Shown here: piece after piece, positions 1-7,675 of the stretch
Numbering within the stretch: position 1 is the first letter of the stretch
How the letters are laid out: every line of letters begins with the position of its first letter
Source of the DNA: Actinomadura atramentaria DSM 43919
Lineage (GTDB): Bacteria > Actinomycetota > Actinomycetes > Streptosporangiales > Streptosporangiaceae
Length of the DNA: 64,000 bases
NCBI RefSeq assembly: GCF_000381885.1
Contig: NZ_KB907210.1
Location: forward strand, 62,001-126,000
Direction of reading: 5' to 3'
Notes under the pieces: model-generated
What the model saw: the letters and a program-made list of their open reading frames with translations, nothing else
What the model was told of the DNA's origin: nothing
The model's database searches: none
Translations under genes and position numbers: made by a program

Positions 1-89
1 AGATGTGGATCGAGGACCCCGAAGGAGTGCGGATCGTGCTGGTGGAGATCCCCGAGGACCACCCGCTGCGGCGCGACCAGCGCGGGTGA
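1..89 (+). CDS. VOC/glyoxalase-family protein, C-terminal end (partial)
   Basis: Only the last 29 codons are in the window, read in frame 3 and ending at TGA 87-89. The peptide WIEDPEGVRIVLVEIP followed by DHPLRRDQRG resembles the last beta strand of VOC-superfamily proteins (DPxG..I.LVE), where the Glu is commonly a metal ligand. Substrate and full architecture cannot be judged. It ends about 50 bp before the next gene and is on the same strand. Confidence 0.5.
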   Translation, partial: MWIEDPEGVRIVLVEIPEDHPLRRDQRG

Positions 90-140
90 CCAGGTCCGGC
101 CGGGCGGGAACTGTCCGGTCGCCGCGCTAGGGTCGCGCCC

Positions 141-899
141 ATGTCCCCCGATCTTCCCCCGGCGGGCGTCGAGGCGCTGCGGACGGCCGTCCGGCGGGCG
201 GTGGCGGCGGGCGACCGGACGGACGCCCGGCGGCTCCGCGCGGAGCTGCGCGCCGCCGAGCGCGCGCGGGACGCCGCCGCTCCCCCGCCGGAGCACGTGC
301 CGCGCGTGCCGCTGCGCGAGCGCGTCCACCGGGTGCTCGCGCTGATCGGCGTCCCCGCCGCGCCGAAGCTGGTCGGCGCGGTCCACCACGCGTTCCTGGA
401 CGGGCCGGGCCTGTCGGTGCCGCGCCCGGCCGACCTCAGACGCGCCGAGGAGCGCGCGTTCCGCAGCGCGCCGGACGCCCGTCCGTACTACGTGTGCGCG
501 GCGCTGACGGCGGACGCCCTCACCCCGGCGCGCGGCCTGCTCGCGCTGAGCACCTGGCCGCCGGAGACACGGATGATCGGCCCGCGCAGCGCGCGCACGG
601 ACTTCCTCACCGCCGCCGTGCGCGTCGCCGAGCACGCGGCGCGGCTCGGCCCCGACCGAGCGGAACGCCTGCTGCGGCGTTTCGCGGCCAACATTCCCGG
701 TGCGGCCGCCGGTGGCGTCGGTACAGTCGATGCGGCGGCGCTCGCCGAAGCCGCGCGCGCCGAGCTGGCGGTCCACGCCGCCGCCGACGCCCGCGACCGC
801 GCGCGGGCCGCGCGCCGCGCCGCCGCCCGCCTGGACGCCGCCGGGCTGCTGTTCGGCGCGCGCCCCGCTCCCGACCGGACCCACGGAGTAGCACGATGA
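141..899 (+). CDS. Uncharacterised protein, first gene of the nuclease/helicase cassette
   Basis: A 252-aa protein of unknown function. The N-terminal ~50 residues are rich in Ala, Arg and Glu and look like an amphipathic helix or coiled coil. Residues ~75-190 are more globular, with a PYYVCAAL segment and a LALSTWPPETRMIG segment. The C-terminal ~60 residues are again Ala/Arg-rich helical. I see no signal peptide, membrane segment or catalytic motif. Its stop overlaps the start of the Cas4-like nuclease in an ATGA arrangement, so it is almost certainly translationally coupled to the next three genes. Likely an accessory subunit, but that is inference from context only. Confidence 0.75.
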   Translation: MSPDLPPAGVEALRTAVRRAVAAGDRTDARRLRAELRAAERARDAAAPPPEHVPRVPLRERVHRVLALIGVPAAPKLVGAVHHAFLDGPGLSVPRPADLRRAEERAFRSAPDARPYYVCAALTADALTPARGLLALSTWPPETRMIGPRSARTDFLTAAVRVAEHAARLGPDRAERLLRRFAANIPGAAAGGVGTVDAAALAEAARAELAVHAAADARDRARAARRAAARLDAAGLLFGARPAPDRTHGVAR

Positions 900-1999
900 C
901 CGAGAACACCGCGGACACGGCCCCGGACCTGGACCGGCTGCGCGCGGGCGCGCCGCCGCGCAACCACGACGCGCGGACGATCGCCGCGCTCACCGCGAAC
1001 CCCGGCTGCGCGCGGCGCGGCGTGCTGGACGCGGCGGGCGTCGACAAGGACGCGGTCGCGCGCCACCTGGGGTTCGGGACGCCGTTCGGCCAGTCGCAGT
1101 TCGCCCTCGCGCGCGGCAACGCGTTCGAGGCGCAGGTGAAGGCCGACGGCTGCGCCGAGCTGCTGACCCTGCTGCGCGACCGGCTCGGCCTGGCCGTCGC
1201 GGAGGTTTTCTACGACGACCTGGCCGTGGAGGACGGCGAGAGCCGGGAGGCGCGGCACGCGCGGACGCGGCGGCTGCTCGCGCGGGCGCTGGACTCGGCC
1301 GAGGGCACCCTGTTCGACCACCCGATGCTGCGCCTGGACATCGCCGGGCACCCGGCGTACCTGGAGCCGGACGTCATCGCGTTCCAGCTCGGCGGCCGGT
1401 TCCACGTCGTGGAGATCAAGTCGTTCGCCGTCGTCGACGGGCAGGCCGAGCCCGAGCAGGTCGCGGCGGCCGCGCGGCAGGCGGCGGTGTACGTCCTGGC
1501 GCTGCGCCGCCTGGTCGCGGAGCTGGGCCACGACCCGGCGCGGGTGGCGCACGAGATCTTCCTGGTGTGCCCGGAGGACTTCTCGAACCGGCCGTCCGCG
1601 ACGCCGGTGGACGTCCGCCCGCAGCTCGCGGTGCTGGAGCGGCAGCTCGCGCGGCTCACCCGGGTGCGGGACATCCTGGCGGACCTGCCGCCCGACCTGT
1701 CGTTCGCGCTGGACGAGGGCCTCGGCGACGCGGTCCGCGCGGTCGGCGCGCGGTACGCGCCCGAGTGCGTGTCGGGCTGCGAGATGGCGTACTTCTGCCG
1801 GGACGAGGCGCGGGCCTGCGGCGCGACCGGCGTCCTCGGCCGGGGCGTCCGCGACGACCTCGGCGGCGTCGACACGGTCGGCGCGGCGCTGGCGCTGGCG
1901 CGCGGGACCGCCGAGCCGCCCGCCGAGCTGGCGGAGACGGCGGCGCTGCTGCGGACGGCGGCCCGGCTGCGCCGCGAGGCGCTGGGGGGCGCGGCGTGA
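896..1999 (+). CDS. Cas4/RecB-like PD-(D/E)XK nuclease with predicted Fe-S cluster
   Basis: A 367-aa protein with the RecB-family nuclease signature: RGNAFE at ~73-78, Asp159 in LEPDVIAF, Glu173-x-Lys175 in HVVEIKSF, and Gln195...Tyr199 (QxxxY) in the following helix. Cys38 together with Cys291, Cys295 and Cys301 (plus Cys308) matches the split four-Cys [4Fe-4S] pattern of Cas4, AddB and Dna2. There is no CRISPR array or cas1/cas2 nearby, so this is not a CRISPR Cas4. The start is the ATG overlapping the upstream stop. The downstream gene overlaps in turn (GTGA). Expected activity is ssDNA-end nuclease, probably working with the SF1 helicase two genes downstream. The earlier upstream in-frame extension lies inside the preceding gene and was rejected as a start. 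Confidence 0.8.
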   Translation: MTENTADTAPDLDRLRAGAPPRNHDARTIAALTANPGCARRGVLDAAGVDKDAVARHLGFGTPFGQSQFALARGNAFEAQVKADGCAELLTLLRDRLGLAVAEVFYDDLAVEDGESREARHARTRRLLARALDSAEGTLFDHPMLRLDIAGHPAYLEPDVIAFQLGGRFHVVEIKSFAVVDGQAEPEQVAAAARQAAVYVLALRRLVAELGHDPARVAHEIFLVCPEDFSNRPSATPVDVRPQLAVLERQLARLTRVRDILADLPPDLSFALDEGLGDAVRAVGARYAPECVSGCEMAYFCRDEARACGATGVLGRGVRDDLGGVDTVGAALALARGTAEPPAELAETAALLRTAARLRREALGGAA

Positions 2000-3468
2000 G
2001 CGTCCTGTCCGCGCTGGCCCGGCTGGAGGCGGTCGACGCGGGCCGCGCCCGCCCGCTGGCGACGGTCCGGCACTGCCATCTGGCCGACGCGCCGCTGCTG
2101 ATGGTCCCGCTGCGGCTCGCCGGGGAGGCCGCCGCGCCGCTGGCGGTGCTGCTCGGGACGGACCGCGCCGATCCGGCGCTGCTCGTCGTCCCGCAGCCGC
2201 GCAACCGGGACCTGCGGTTCGCGTTCGCGGCGGAGCTGGCGAAGGTCGTGCTGGAGCACGTCGAGGCGTCGCGGGGTGCGGCCGAGCCGCTGGGGCCGGG
2301 CAGGGACGGCGAGGAGCGCGTCCGCTACACCGGCGCGCCGCAGATCCTCGTGCCGAACGGCGGCGGCGCGGCGTTCCTGCGGCTGCTCGGCCGCTCCACG
2401 CGGTTCCGCCGCACCGAGGGACCGCACGCGGTGGAGGCGGCGGTGCCCGCGCTCGGCCGCTGGCTGACGTGGTTCGCCGAGCGCCGCGACCGGCCGGGCT
2501 CGTCGCTGCTGCTGGCGCTGACCGACGCGCTGCGGCTGCACTGGGCGACCGGGCAGAGCGCGCTGGAGGACGCGAACCTGGCCGCGCTGCTCGGCTGGAT
2601 CGACCCGCCCGCCGGGCTGGACGGCCCGGCCGCCGCCGCCCGCGCCGAGGACCCGCTGCGGTGCCCGCCCGCCGGTCCCGCGACGGACCCGACGTTCGAC
2701 AACGAGGTGCTGGCCCCGGCCATCGCGGCGTGGGACGCGTCCGGCGGCGACCCGCGCGCCGAGGCGCGCCTGCGCGCGGCCCTGGAGTCGCAGCTCGTCC
2801 CGACGTGGGACGCGGCGTGGCACGCGGTGGACCTGCTGCGCGCGCTGCCGCCCGGCGCGAGCGTCGCGGACCGCTGGGAGCGGGACCGGGACGCGTTCAC
2901 GCTGTTCCACGCCGGGTTCGCCGAGGGCGTCCCGCAGGCGCGCCGCGACTCGGCGGTCGCGGCGGCGCGGCGGCTGCACCGGCTGGAGCGCGCCCAGGAG
3001 GAGTACGACGCGCGCCGCGCGTTCGACGACCCGCTGGTGATGGCGGAGTACCGGCTGACGGGGCAGGCGTTCGCGGGGACGGTGGCCGAGTCCGACCCGA
3101 CGCGGCTGGACGAGTCGGGCAAGCGGCCGAAACTGCGGCCGCGCGTGCGGATCGCGACGCCGGACCCCGTCCGCCTGGAACCGGGCGCGACGGTGTGCAG
3201 CGCGGACCGGCCCGCGCTGAAGGGCCGGATCGTGGAGTCCGGCGCGGGCGACGTGCTGGTGGAGCTGACCGGCGGCCTCGGCCGCAAGCTCGTCCCCGAG
3301 CCGGGCGCGGTGCCCGCCGAGGGCGACCGCGTGTGCTTCACCTCGGTGGTGCCGGGATCGTTCGGCCCGGCGCGGTTCCCCGAGTCGGCCGACACGCCGT
3401 GGACGCACGGCGGGCCGCCCGCCGAGTACGTCCCGACCGATTCCGACGCCGCCGAGGAGTGGTCGTGA
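1996..3468 (+). CDS. Uncharacterised protein, third gene of the nuclease/helicase cassette
   Basis: A 490-aa protein starting at a GTG that overlaps the nuclease stop (GTGA). I recognise no family. Residues ~1-130 look alpha/beta, the middle is helical with several Trp (WLTWFAERR, WATGQ, WDAAWHAVD), and ~400-480 is a beta-rich segment with short strands and Gly turns (VCSADRPALKGRIVES.., DVLVELTGG). This could be an OB or SH3-like barrel. Dna2/Upf1 helicases carry a beta-barrel '1B' insertion, so this protein may supply an equivalent module in trans; that is speculation. It overlaps the next gene (GTGA), so the four genes form one tightly coupled unit. Confidence 0.75.
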   Translation: MSVLSALARLEAVDAGRARPLATVRHCHLADAPLLMVPLRLAGEAAAPLAVLLGTDRADPALLVVPQPRNRDLRFAFAAELAKVVLEHVEASRGAAEPLGPGRDGEERVRYTGAPQILVPNGGGAAFLRLLGRSTRFRRTEGPHAVEAAVPALGRWLTWFAERRDRPGSSLLLALTDALRLHWATGQSALEDANLAALLGWIDPPAGLDGPAAAARAEDPLRCPPAGPATDPTFDNEVLAPAIAAWDASGGDPRAEARLRAALESQLVPTWDAAWHAVDLLRALPPGASVADRWERDRDAFTLFHAGFAEGVPQARRDSAVAAARRLHRLERAQEEYDARRAFDDPLVMAEYRLTGQAFAGTVAESDPTRLDESGKRPKLRPRVRIATPDPVRLEPGATVCSADRPALKGRIVESGAGDVLVELTGGLGRKLVPEPGAVPAEGDRVCFTSVVPGSFGPARFPESADTPWTHGGPPAEYVPTDSDAAEEWS

Positions 3469-4784
3469 CCCTGCTGGACACCGCCGACCCGTCCGCCGCC
3501 GCGGCCGCCGTGGTGGACGCCGTCCTGGCCGACCTGGACGGGACGCACCGCGGCGTGGTCGTGGACTCCCCGCCGGGCGCGGGCAAGTCGACGCTGGTGG
3601 TGCGCGCGACGGGCCACCTGGCGGCGGCGGGCGAGCGGCTGATGATCGTCGCGCAGACCAACGAGCAGGTGGACGACCTGGTCGAGCGGATCGCCGGCGA
3701 GCACCCCGACCTGCCGCTCGGGCGGCTGTCGGCGGCGGGCTACCTCGCGCCCGACCGCGTCCGACGCCCGTCGGTCCGCGTCGCGCAGAAGGCCGACGAC
3801 CTCGCCGACCGCGCCGTCGTCATCGCGACCGCCGCCAAGTGGGCGACGCTGTCGGAGGGCTCCTGGCCGTGGGCGATCGTGGACGAGGCGTACCAGATGC
3901 GCTCGGACATGCTGCTGCGCATCGCGGGCCGGTTCGAGCGGGCGCTGTTCGTCGGCGACCCCGGCCAGCTCGACCCGTTCTCGACGGTGGAGATGGAACG
4001 CTGGGCGGGCCTGGCCTGGGACCCGACGCGCAGCGCCGTGTCGGTGCTGCTCGCGCACAACCCCGAACTGCCGGTCCACCGGCTGCCGGTGTCGTGGCGG
4101 CTGCCCGCGTCCGCCGCGCCGGTGGTGTCGCGGGCGTTCTACCCGTTCACCGGGTTCCGGTCCGGGACGGGCCCGGGCGACCGCCGCCTGGAGTTCGGCG
4201 AGCCCGGCACCGGCTCCGCGCACGACCGCGCGCTGGACGAGGCCGCCCGCTCCGGCTGGGCGCTGTACGAGCTGCCCGCCCGGCACACGCCGCGCACCGA
4301 CGCCGCGGCGGTCGCGGCGACGGCGGCGCTGGCGGCGCGGCTGCTGGCGCGCGGCGCGACGGCGCGCTCCGAAGCGGGCGCGCGGCCGGTCGGCGCGGAC
4401 CGGATCGCGGTGGGCGCGGCGCACCGCGACCAGGTCACGGCGATCCGCGCGGCGCTCGGCCCGCTCGGCTCGCAGATCACCGTCGACACCGCGAACCGGT
4501 TGCAGGGCCGCGAGTACGACGTGACGGTCGTGCTGCACCCGCTGTCGGGGCGGCGGGACGCGACGGCGTTCCACCTGGAGTCGGGGCGGCTGTGCGTGCT
4601 GGCGTCCCGGCACCGGCACGCGTGCCTGGTCGTGGCGCGCGCCGGGATCGCCGAGCTGCTGGACGCGCATCCGTCCGCGGACCCGGTGCGCCTCGGGGAG
4701 CCGGTGAAGTTCCCCGACGGGTGGGAGGCGAACCAGTCGGTGCTGGCGCACCTGGCGGAGCACCGGGTCGCGGCGGACGCCTGA
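3465..4784 (+). CDS. SF1 helicase / AAA ATPase, Upf1-Dna2-like
   Basis: A 439-aa protein with a complete superfamily 1 core. Walker A is SPPGAGKST at ~35-43; motif Ia includes IVAQTNEQVDDL; motif II is VDEAY at ~139-143; motif III is GDPGQLDPF at ~164-172. The C-terminal RecA half has motif V (DTANRLQGREYDV) and motif VI (LASRHRHACLVV). The DEAY and GDPGQL sequences place it near Upf1/Dna2/RecD2-type helicases rather than UvrD. It is short for the family and lacks an obvious 1B barrel. It starts at GTG overlapping the upstream stop and ends 13 bp before a convergent ABC ATPase gene. With the Cas4-like nuclease it resembles a Dna2 split into separate chains. Confidence 0.8.
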   Translation: MTLLDTADPSAAAAAVVDAVLADLDGTHRGVVVDSPPGAGKSTLVVRATGHLAAAGERLMIVAQTNEQVDDLVERIAGEHPDLPLGRLSAAGYLAPDRVRRPSVRVAQKADDLADRAVVIATAAKWATLSEGSWPWAIVDEAYQMRSDMLLRIAGRFERALFVGDPGQLDPFSTVEMERWAGLAWDPTRSAVSVLLAHNPELPVHRLPVSWRLPASAAPVVSRAFYPFTGFRSGTGPGDRRLEFGEPGTGSAHDRALDEAARSGWALYELPARHTPRTDAAAVAATAALAARLLARGATARSEAGARPVGADRIAVGAAHRDQVTAIRAALGPLGSQITVDTANRLQGREYDVTVVLHPLSGRRDATAFHLESGRLCVLASRHRHACLVVARAGIAELLDAHPSADPVRLGEPVKFPDGWEANQSVLAHLAEHRVAADA

Positions 4785-4797
4785 CGCGGCGGCCGGT

Positions 4798-5601
4798 TCA
4801 GGCGCGGCGGGGCGTCCGTCCGGCGGTCGCGGCCCAGCGGCCGTCGCGGCGGGCGATGGTGATCGGGTGGTCGAAGCACGCGCTGACCAGCTCGGTCGTG
4901 AGCACGTCGTCGGCGGGGCCGGACGCGAGCACGCGGCCCTCGCGCAGCAGCAGCGCGTGGGTCGTGGTGGTCGGCAGCTCCTCGAGGTGGTGGGTGACCA
5001 GGACGCTCGTCAGCCCGGGGCGGTTCGCGCGCAGCTCGTCGATGCTCGCCAGCAGCAGCTCGCGGGCGGCGACGTCCAGGCCGGTCGCGGGCTCGTCGAG
5101 CAGCAGCAGGTCCGGGTCGGCCATCAGCGCGCGGGCGATGAGCGCGCGGCCGCGCTCGCCCTGCGACAGCGTGGGCCAGCGGGCGTCGGCGCGGTGGCCG
5201 AGGCCGAGCAGCCCGACCAGCTCGTCGGCGCGGGCCAGCTCGGCGGCGGACGGCGTCCAGCGCGGCACCAGCTCGATGGTGCCCGTCGCGCCGGTCAGCA
5301 CGACCTCGCGGACCGTCCGCGCCGACTCCAGCGGGTGCCGCGGGTTGACGTGCCCGATGCGGGCGCGCAGGTCCTGCACGTTCACCCGGCCGAGGCGGTG
5401 CCCGAGGATCTCGGCGGTGCCGCGCGTCGGGTGCGTGTACGCGCCGAGGATGCCGAGCAGGGTGCTCTTGCCCGCGCCGTTGGGGCCGAGCAGCGCCCAG
5501 TGCTCGCCGGTGAGGACCGTGAGCGTCACCTGGTCCAGCAGCAGCCGGCGCTCGCGGACGAGGTCGATCTTGTCGGCGTTCAGGACGACGGACGTGGGCA
5601 C
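4798..5601 (-). CDS. ABC transporter ATP-binding protein (stand-alone)
   Basis: An ABC ATPase with Walker A (GPNGAGKST), Q-region, signature LSQGERGRALIARAL, Walker B (LLLLDEPATGLD), and the H-loop VLVTHHLEEL. No permease or substrate-binding gene is adjacent. Stand-alone ATPases of this kind resemble ModF/YlmA-like proteins, so the partner is unknown. I chose GTG 5601 because a good ribosome-binding sequence (gaagaagg) lies 8 nt upstream, giving 267 aa. A longer start at GTG 5646 (282 aa) would add a Pro/Lys-rich tail without known domain value. It is convergent with the helicase cassette. Confidence 0.85.
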   Translation of the reverse strand: MPTSVVLNADKIDLVRERRLLLDQVTLTVLTGEHWALLGPNGAGKSTLLGILGAYTHPTRGTAEILGHRLGRVNVQDLRARIGHVNPRHPLESARTVREVVLTGATGTIELVPRWTPSAAELARADELVGLLGLGHRADARWPTLSQGERGRALIARALMADPDLLLLDEPATGLDVAARELLLASIDELRANRPGLTSVLVTHHLEELPTTTTHALLLREGRVLASGPADDVLTTELVSACFDHPITIARRDGRWAATAGRTPRRA

Positions 5602-5808
5602 GCGGACGACCTTCTTCCCCTTCGGCGGTGCTGGCGGCGCGCTCACGCTACCCGACCCGGCCCCGCCCGCACGGCCCCGGGCGGCGCGGTTGGCGGACCG
5701 GCGGTGGCGGATGGCGGCTGGGCGGCATCCCCCCGGATGGATATCGTGGGGTGACGGGGTTCCGGCGGGGCCGGGCGGGGACGCGCGGAGGGCGACTCGG
5801 GGAGCGGC

Positions 5809-6324
5809 ATGACGGACATCGGTTTCATCTGCGCCCACTGCGGCGGCGAGGTACACGACGTCACCCACAACCGGGAGGGCTCGCTCGACGGGGTCGGGTA
5901 CCGGCACAACCGCCGCGTCGAGCCGTGGGACCACGACCTGGACCTGACGATCGGCACGCCCGTCGCGACCGCCCCCACCTGCGACTTCTGCGGCGAGGAC
6001 GATCCGGGCTGGCTGTACTACCCGACGCTGGACCCCGACGACACCGACATGTTCGAGGTCGAGCTGGACACCAGCGGCCTGTCCGACGACGACACGGCCG
6101 TCGCGGTGCTCAACATGCTCTACCCCTGGTACGCGTGCGACGCCTGCTCGGTGCTCGTCGCGGACCGGCGCGCCGAACGGCTCATCGCCCGCGCGCTGGA
6201 GCGGACGCCCGTCCCGGCGGGCGCGGCGGTCGGGGAGGACACCGTCCGGGCCCGGCTGCGCGGGTCGCTGTCGGTGTTCTTCACGACGCGGCCGGGGCGG
6301 CCGACGCCGTCGCGGGCGATCTGA
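5809..6324 (+). CDS. Uncharacterised protein with two CxxC zinc-ribbon-like motifs
   Basis: A 171-aa acidic protein with CAHC at the N-terminus, CDFC near residue 62 and CDAC near residue 108, which suggests one or two structural zinc sites. The region between the second and third motifs is rich in Asp (LDPDDTDMFEVELD). No catalytic motif, signal peptide or membrane segment is seen. A GGAG-like sequence lies just before the ATG. Function unknown; it stands alone between the ABC ATPase and a hotdog-like gene. Confidence 0.75.
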   Translation: MTDIGFICAHCGGEVHDVTHNREGSLDGVGYRHNRRVEPWDHDLDLTIGTPVATAPTCDFCGEDDPGWLYYPTLDPDDTDMFEVELDTSGLSDDDTAVAVLNMLYPWYACDACSVLVADRRAERLIARALERTPVPAGAAVGEDTVRARLRGSLSVFFTTRPGRPTPSRAI

Positions 6325-6425
6325 AACACACCGTTCCGGACGCGCGGCGGCGGGGAAACGTCCGACCGGATCACTAGAATCGAGCGTCGGTCTCGGCCGA
6401 CTGAGATGACTTCCGGGGGATTCAA

Positions 6426-7112
6426 GTGATCATTGCCAGGAGGTTCCGCGGTCCCGACGCCTCGGGGAACGGCGGCTACACCGCCGGACTGCTCGCCTCG
6501 CACGTGGACTCCGACACCGTCACGGTGTCGCTGCGCCGCCCGCCGCCGCTGGACGTCAAGCTGCGGGTGTCGCCCGCCGACGACCGCTGGCTCGGCGCGT
6601 GGCTGTGGGACGGCGACGAGCTGGTCGCCGAGGCGCTGACCGGCGCGATCGTCGTGCCGCCGGTGCCGCCGGTGCCCGCGGCCGTCGCGGCGGAGGCGGC
6701 GGAGAAGTTCCGCGCCGCCGAGAACCACCCGTTCCCGCAGTGCTTCGTGTGCGGCACCGACCGGGAGCCGGGCGACGGGCTGGCGCTCGCGCCCGGCCGC
6801 GTCGAGGACGGGCTGGTCGCGACGCCGTGGCGGCCGGACGAGGCCGTCACGGCCGAGCTGGTGTGGGCCGCGCTGGACTGCCCCGGCGGGTGGGCGTTCG
6901 ACCCGCCGGAGAGCCCCGCGGTGCTCGGCACGATGACCGCGCAGGTCGTCGACCTGCCGGAGACCGGCGAGGACTGCCTGGTCATGGGGCTGGCGCGCAG
7001 CCGGGAGGGCCGCAAGCTGCACGCTGCGACCGCGCTGTACGGGGCGGACGGGCGGCTGCTCGGCCGCTCCGAGCAGATCTGGATCGAGGTCGATCCGCGG
7101 CGGTTCGGCTGA
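6426..7112 (+). CDS. Hotdog-fold (thioesterase-like) protein
   Basis: A 228-aa soluble protein. The central FPQCFVCGTDRE motif and the later LVWAALDCPGGWAF segment match a family of actinobacterial double-hotdog proteins annotated as thioesterase-like; the second motif is the usual central helix with conserved D-x-P-G. Substrate is unknown, though an acyl-CoA is plausible given the abundance of CoA enzymes in the window. A purine-rich sequence (cttccgggggattca) precedes the ATG at 6426. No operon partners. Confidence 0.65.
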   Translation: MIIARRFRGPDASGNGGYTAGLLASHVDSDTVTVSLRRPPPLDVKLRVSPADDRWLGAWLWDGDELVAEALTGAIVVPPVPPVPAAVAAEAAEKFRAAENHPFPQCFVCGTDREPGDGLALAPGRVEDGLVATPWRPDEAVTAELVWAALDCPGGWAFDPPESPAVLGTMTAQVVDLPETGEDCLVMGLARSREGRKLHAATALYGADGRLLGRSEQIWIEVDPRRFG

Positions 7113-7199
7113 ACCGCCGCGTCCTCTGCGTCACCTGACGCGGTTCCCGCGCCGCCCCCGGTCTTCAATCGGACGGGAGGGACCGAGGGAGGCACGGGG

Positions 7200-7415
7200 A
7201 TGAACGTCGAGGGACTGCTCGTCGTGGCGCTGGCGGTGCTGTGCGTGTGCGCGGGGATGTCGTGGGAGCGGGCGCGGCACGCCCGGTTCGACGCGCCGCC
7301 GTTCCGCCGCCGCGCGGCGGAGCTGGGCGCGGCGGCGTTCCGGGACCGGGGGAACGCGCTGCTGATCGTCGCGGGGGCGGCGCTGGTCGTCCTCACGGTC
7401 GCCTGGCCGCACTGA
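7200..7415 (+). CDS. Small two-span membrane protein
   Basis: A 71-aa protein with a hydrophobic helix at residues ~5-20 (LLVVALAVLCVCAG), a basic middle (WERARHARF...RRRAAELG), and a second helix at ~52-69 (ALLIVAGAALVVLTVAW). A strong GGAGG-type ribosome site (ggaggcacgggg) precedes ATG 7200, which supports translation. No family recognised. The overlapping reading frame at 7241-7456 has no such features and is treated as a shadow. Confidence 0.65.
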   Translation: MNVEGLLVVALAVLCVCAGMSWERARHARFDAPPFRRRAAELGAAAFRDRGNALLIVAGAALVVLTVAWPH

Positions 7416-7528
7416 CCCGCGCACCGATGCGCACCGACCGCACCGAACGGCGCTGACGCGCGCTGTCCGGCGCCAGCCGCGCCGGTCCGCGCCGGTCCGC
7501 GACCGGCCGCACCGGCCCGCACCGAACG

Positions 7529-7663
7529 GCGAGGACGAGCGCTGACCAGCGCTGTCCGCGAGGACGAGCGCTGATCCGCTCGGCCGCCTCGGCCCGCGCC
7601 GACCGCCGTCCGGGCGGACGACGACCAGCCGGACGACGGGCGGACGACGGCCAAGCGGACGAC
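7529..7663. repeat. Two short degenerate repeat families in the 7416-7675 gap
   Basis: The gap between the small membrane protein and the coiled-coil gene holds two exact copies of a 17-mer (gcgaggacgagcgctga) at 7529-7545 and 7558-7574, 29 bp apart. Four copies of cggacgac follow at 7615, 7630, 7641 and 7656, spaced 15, 11 and 15 bp. No convincing gene is present between 7416 and 7675. Confidence 0.6.
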
Positions 7664-7675
7664 GGGCGGCGGCGG

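Noticed and set aside
488..1552. Long minus-strand frame opposite the first cassette genes
   Set aside because: Arg/Ala-rich low-complexity translation with no domain; a shadow of the plus-strand genes at high GC.
896..1999. CRISPR-associated Cas4
   Set aside because: No repeats, spacers, cas1 or cas2 nearby; neighbours are a helicase and unknown proteins, so only the fold is Cas4-like.
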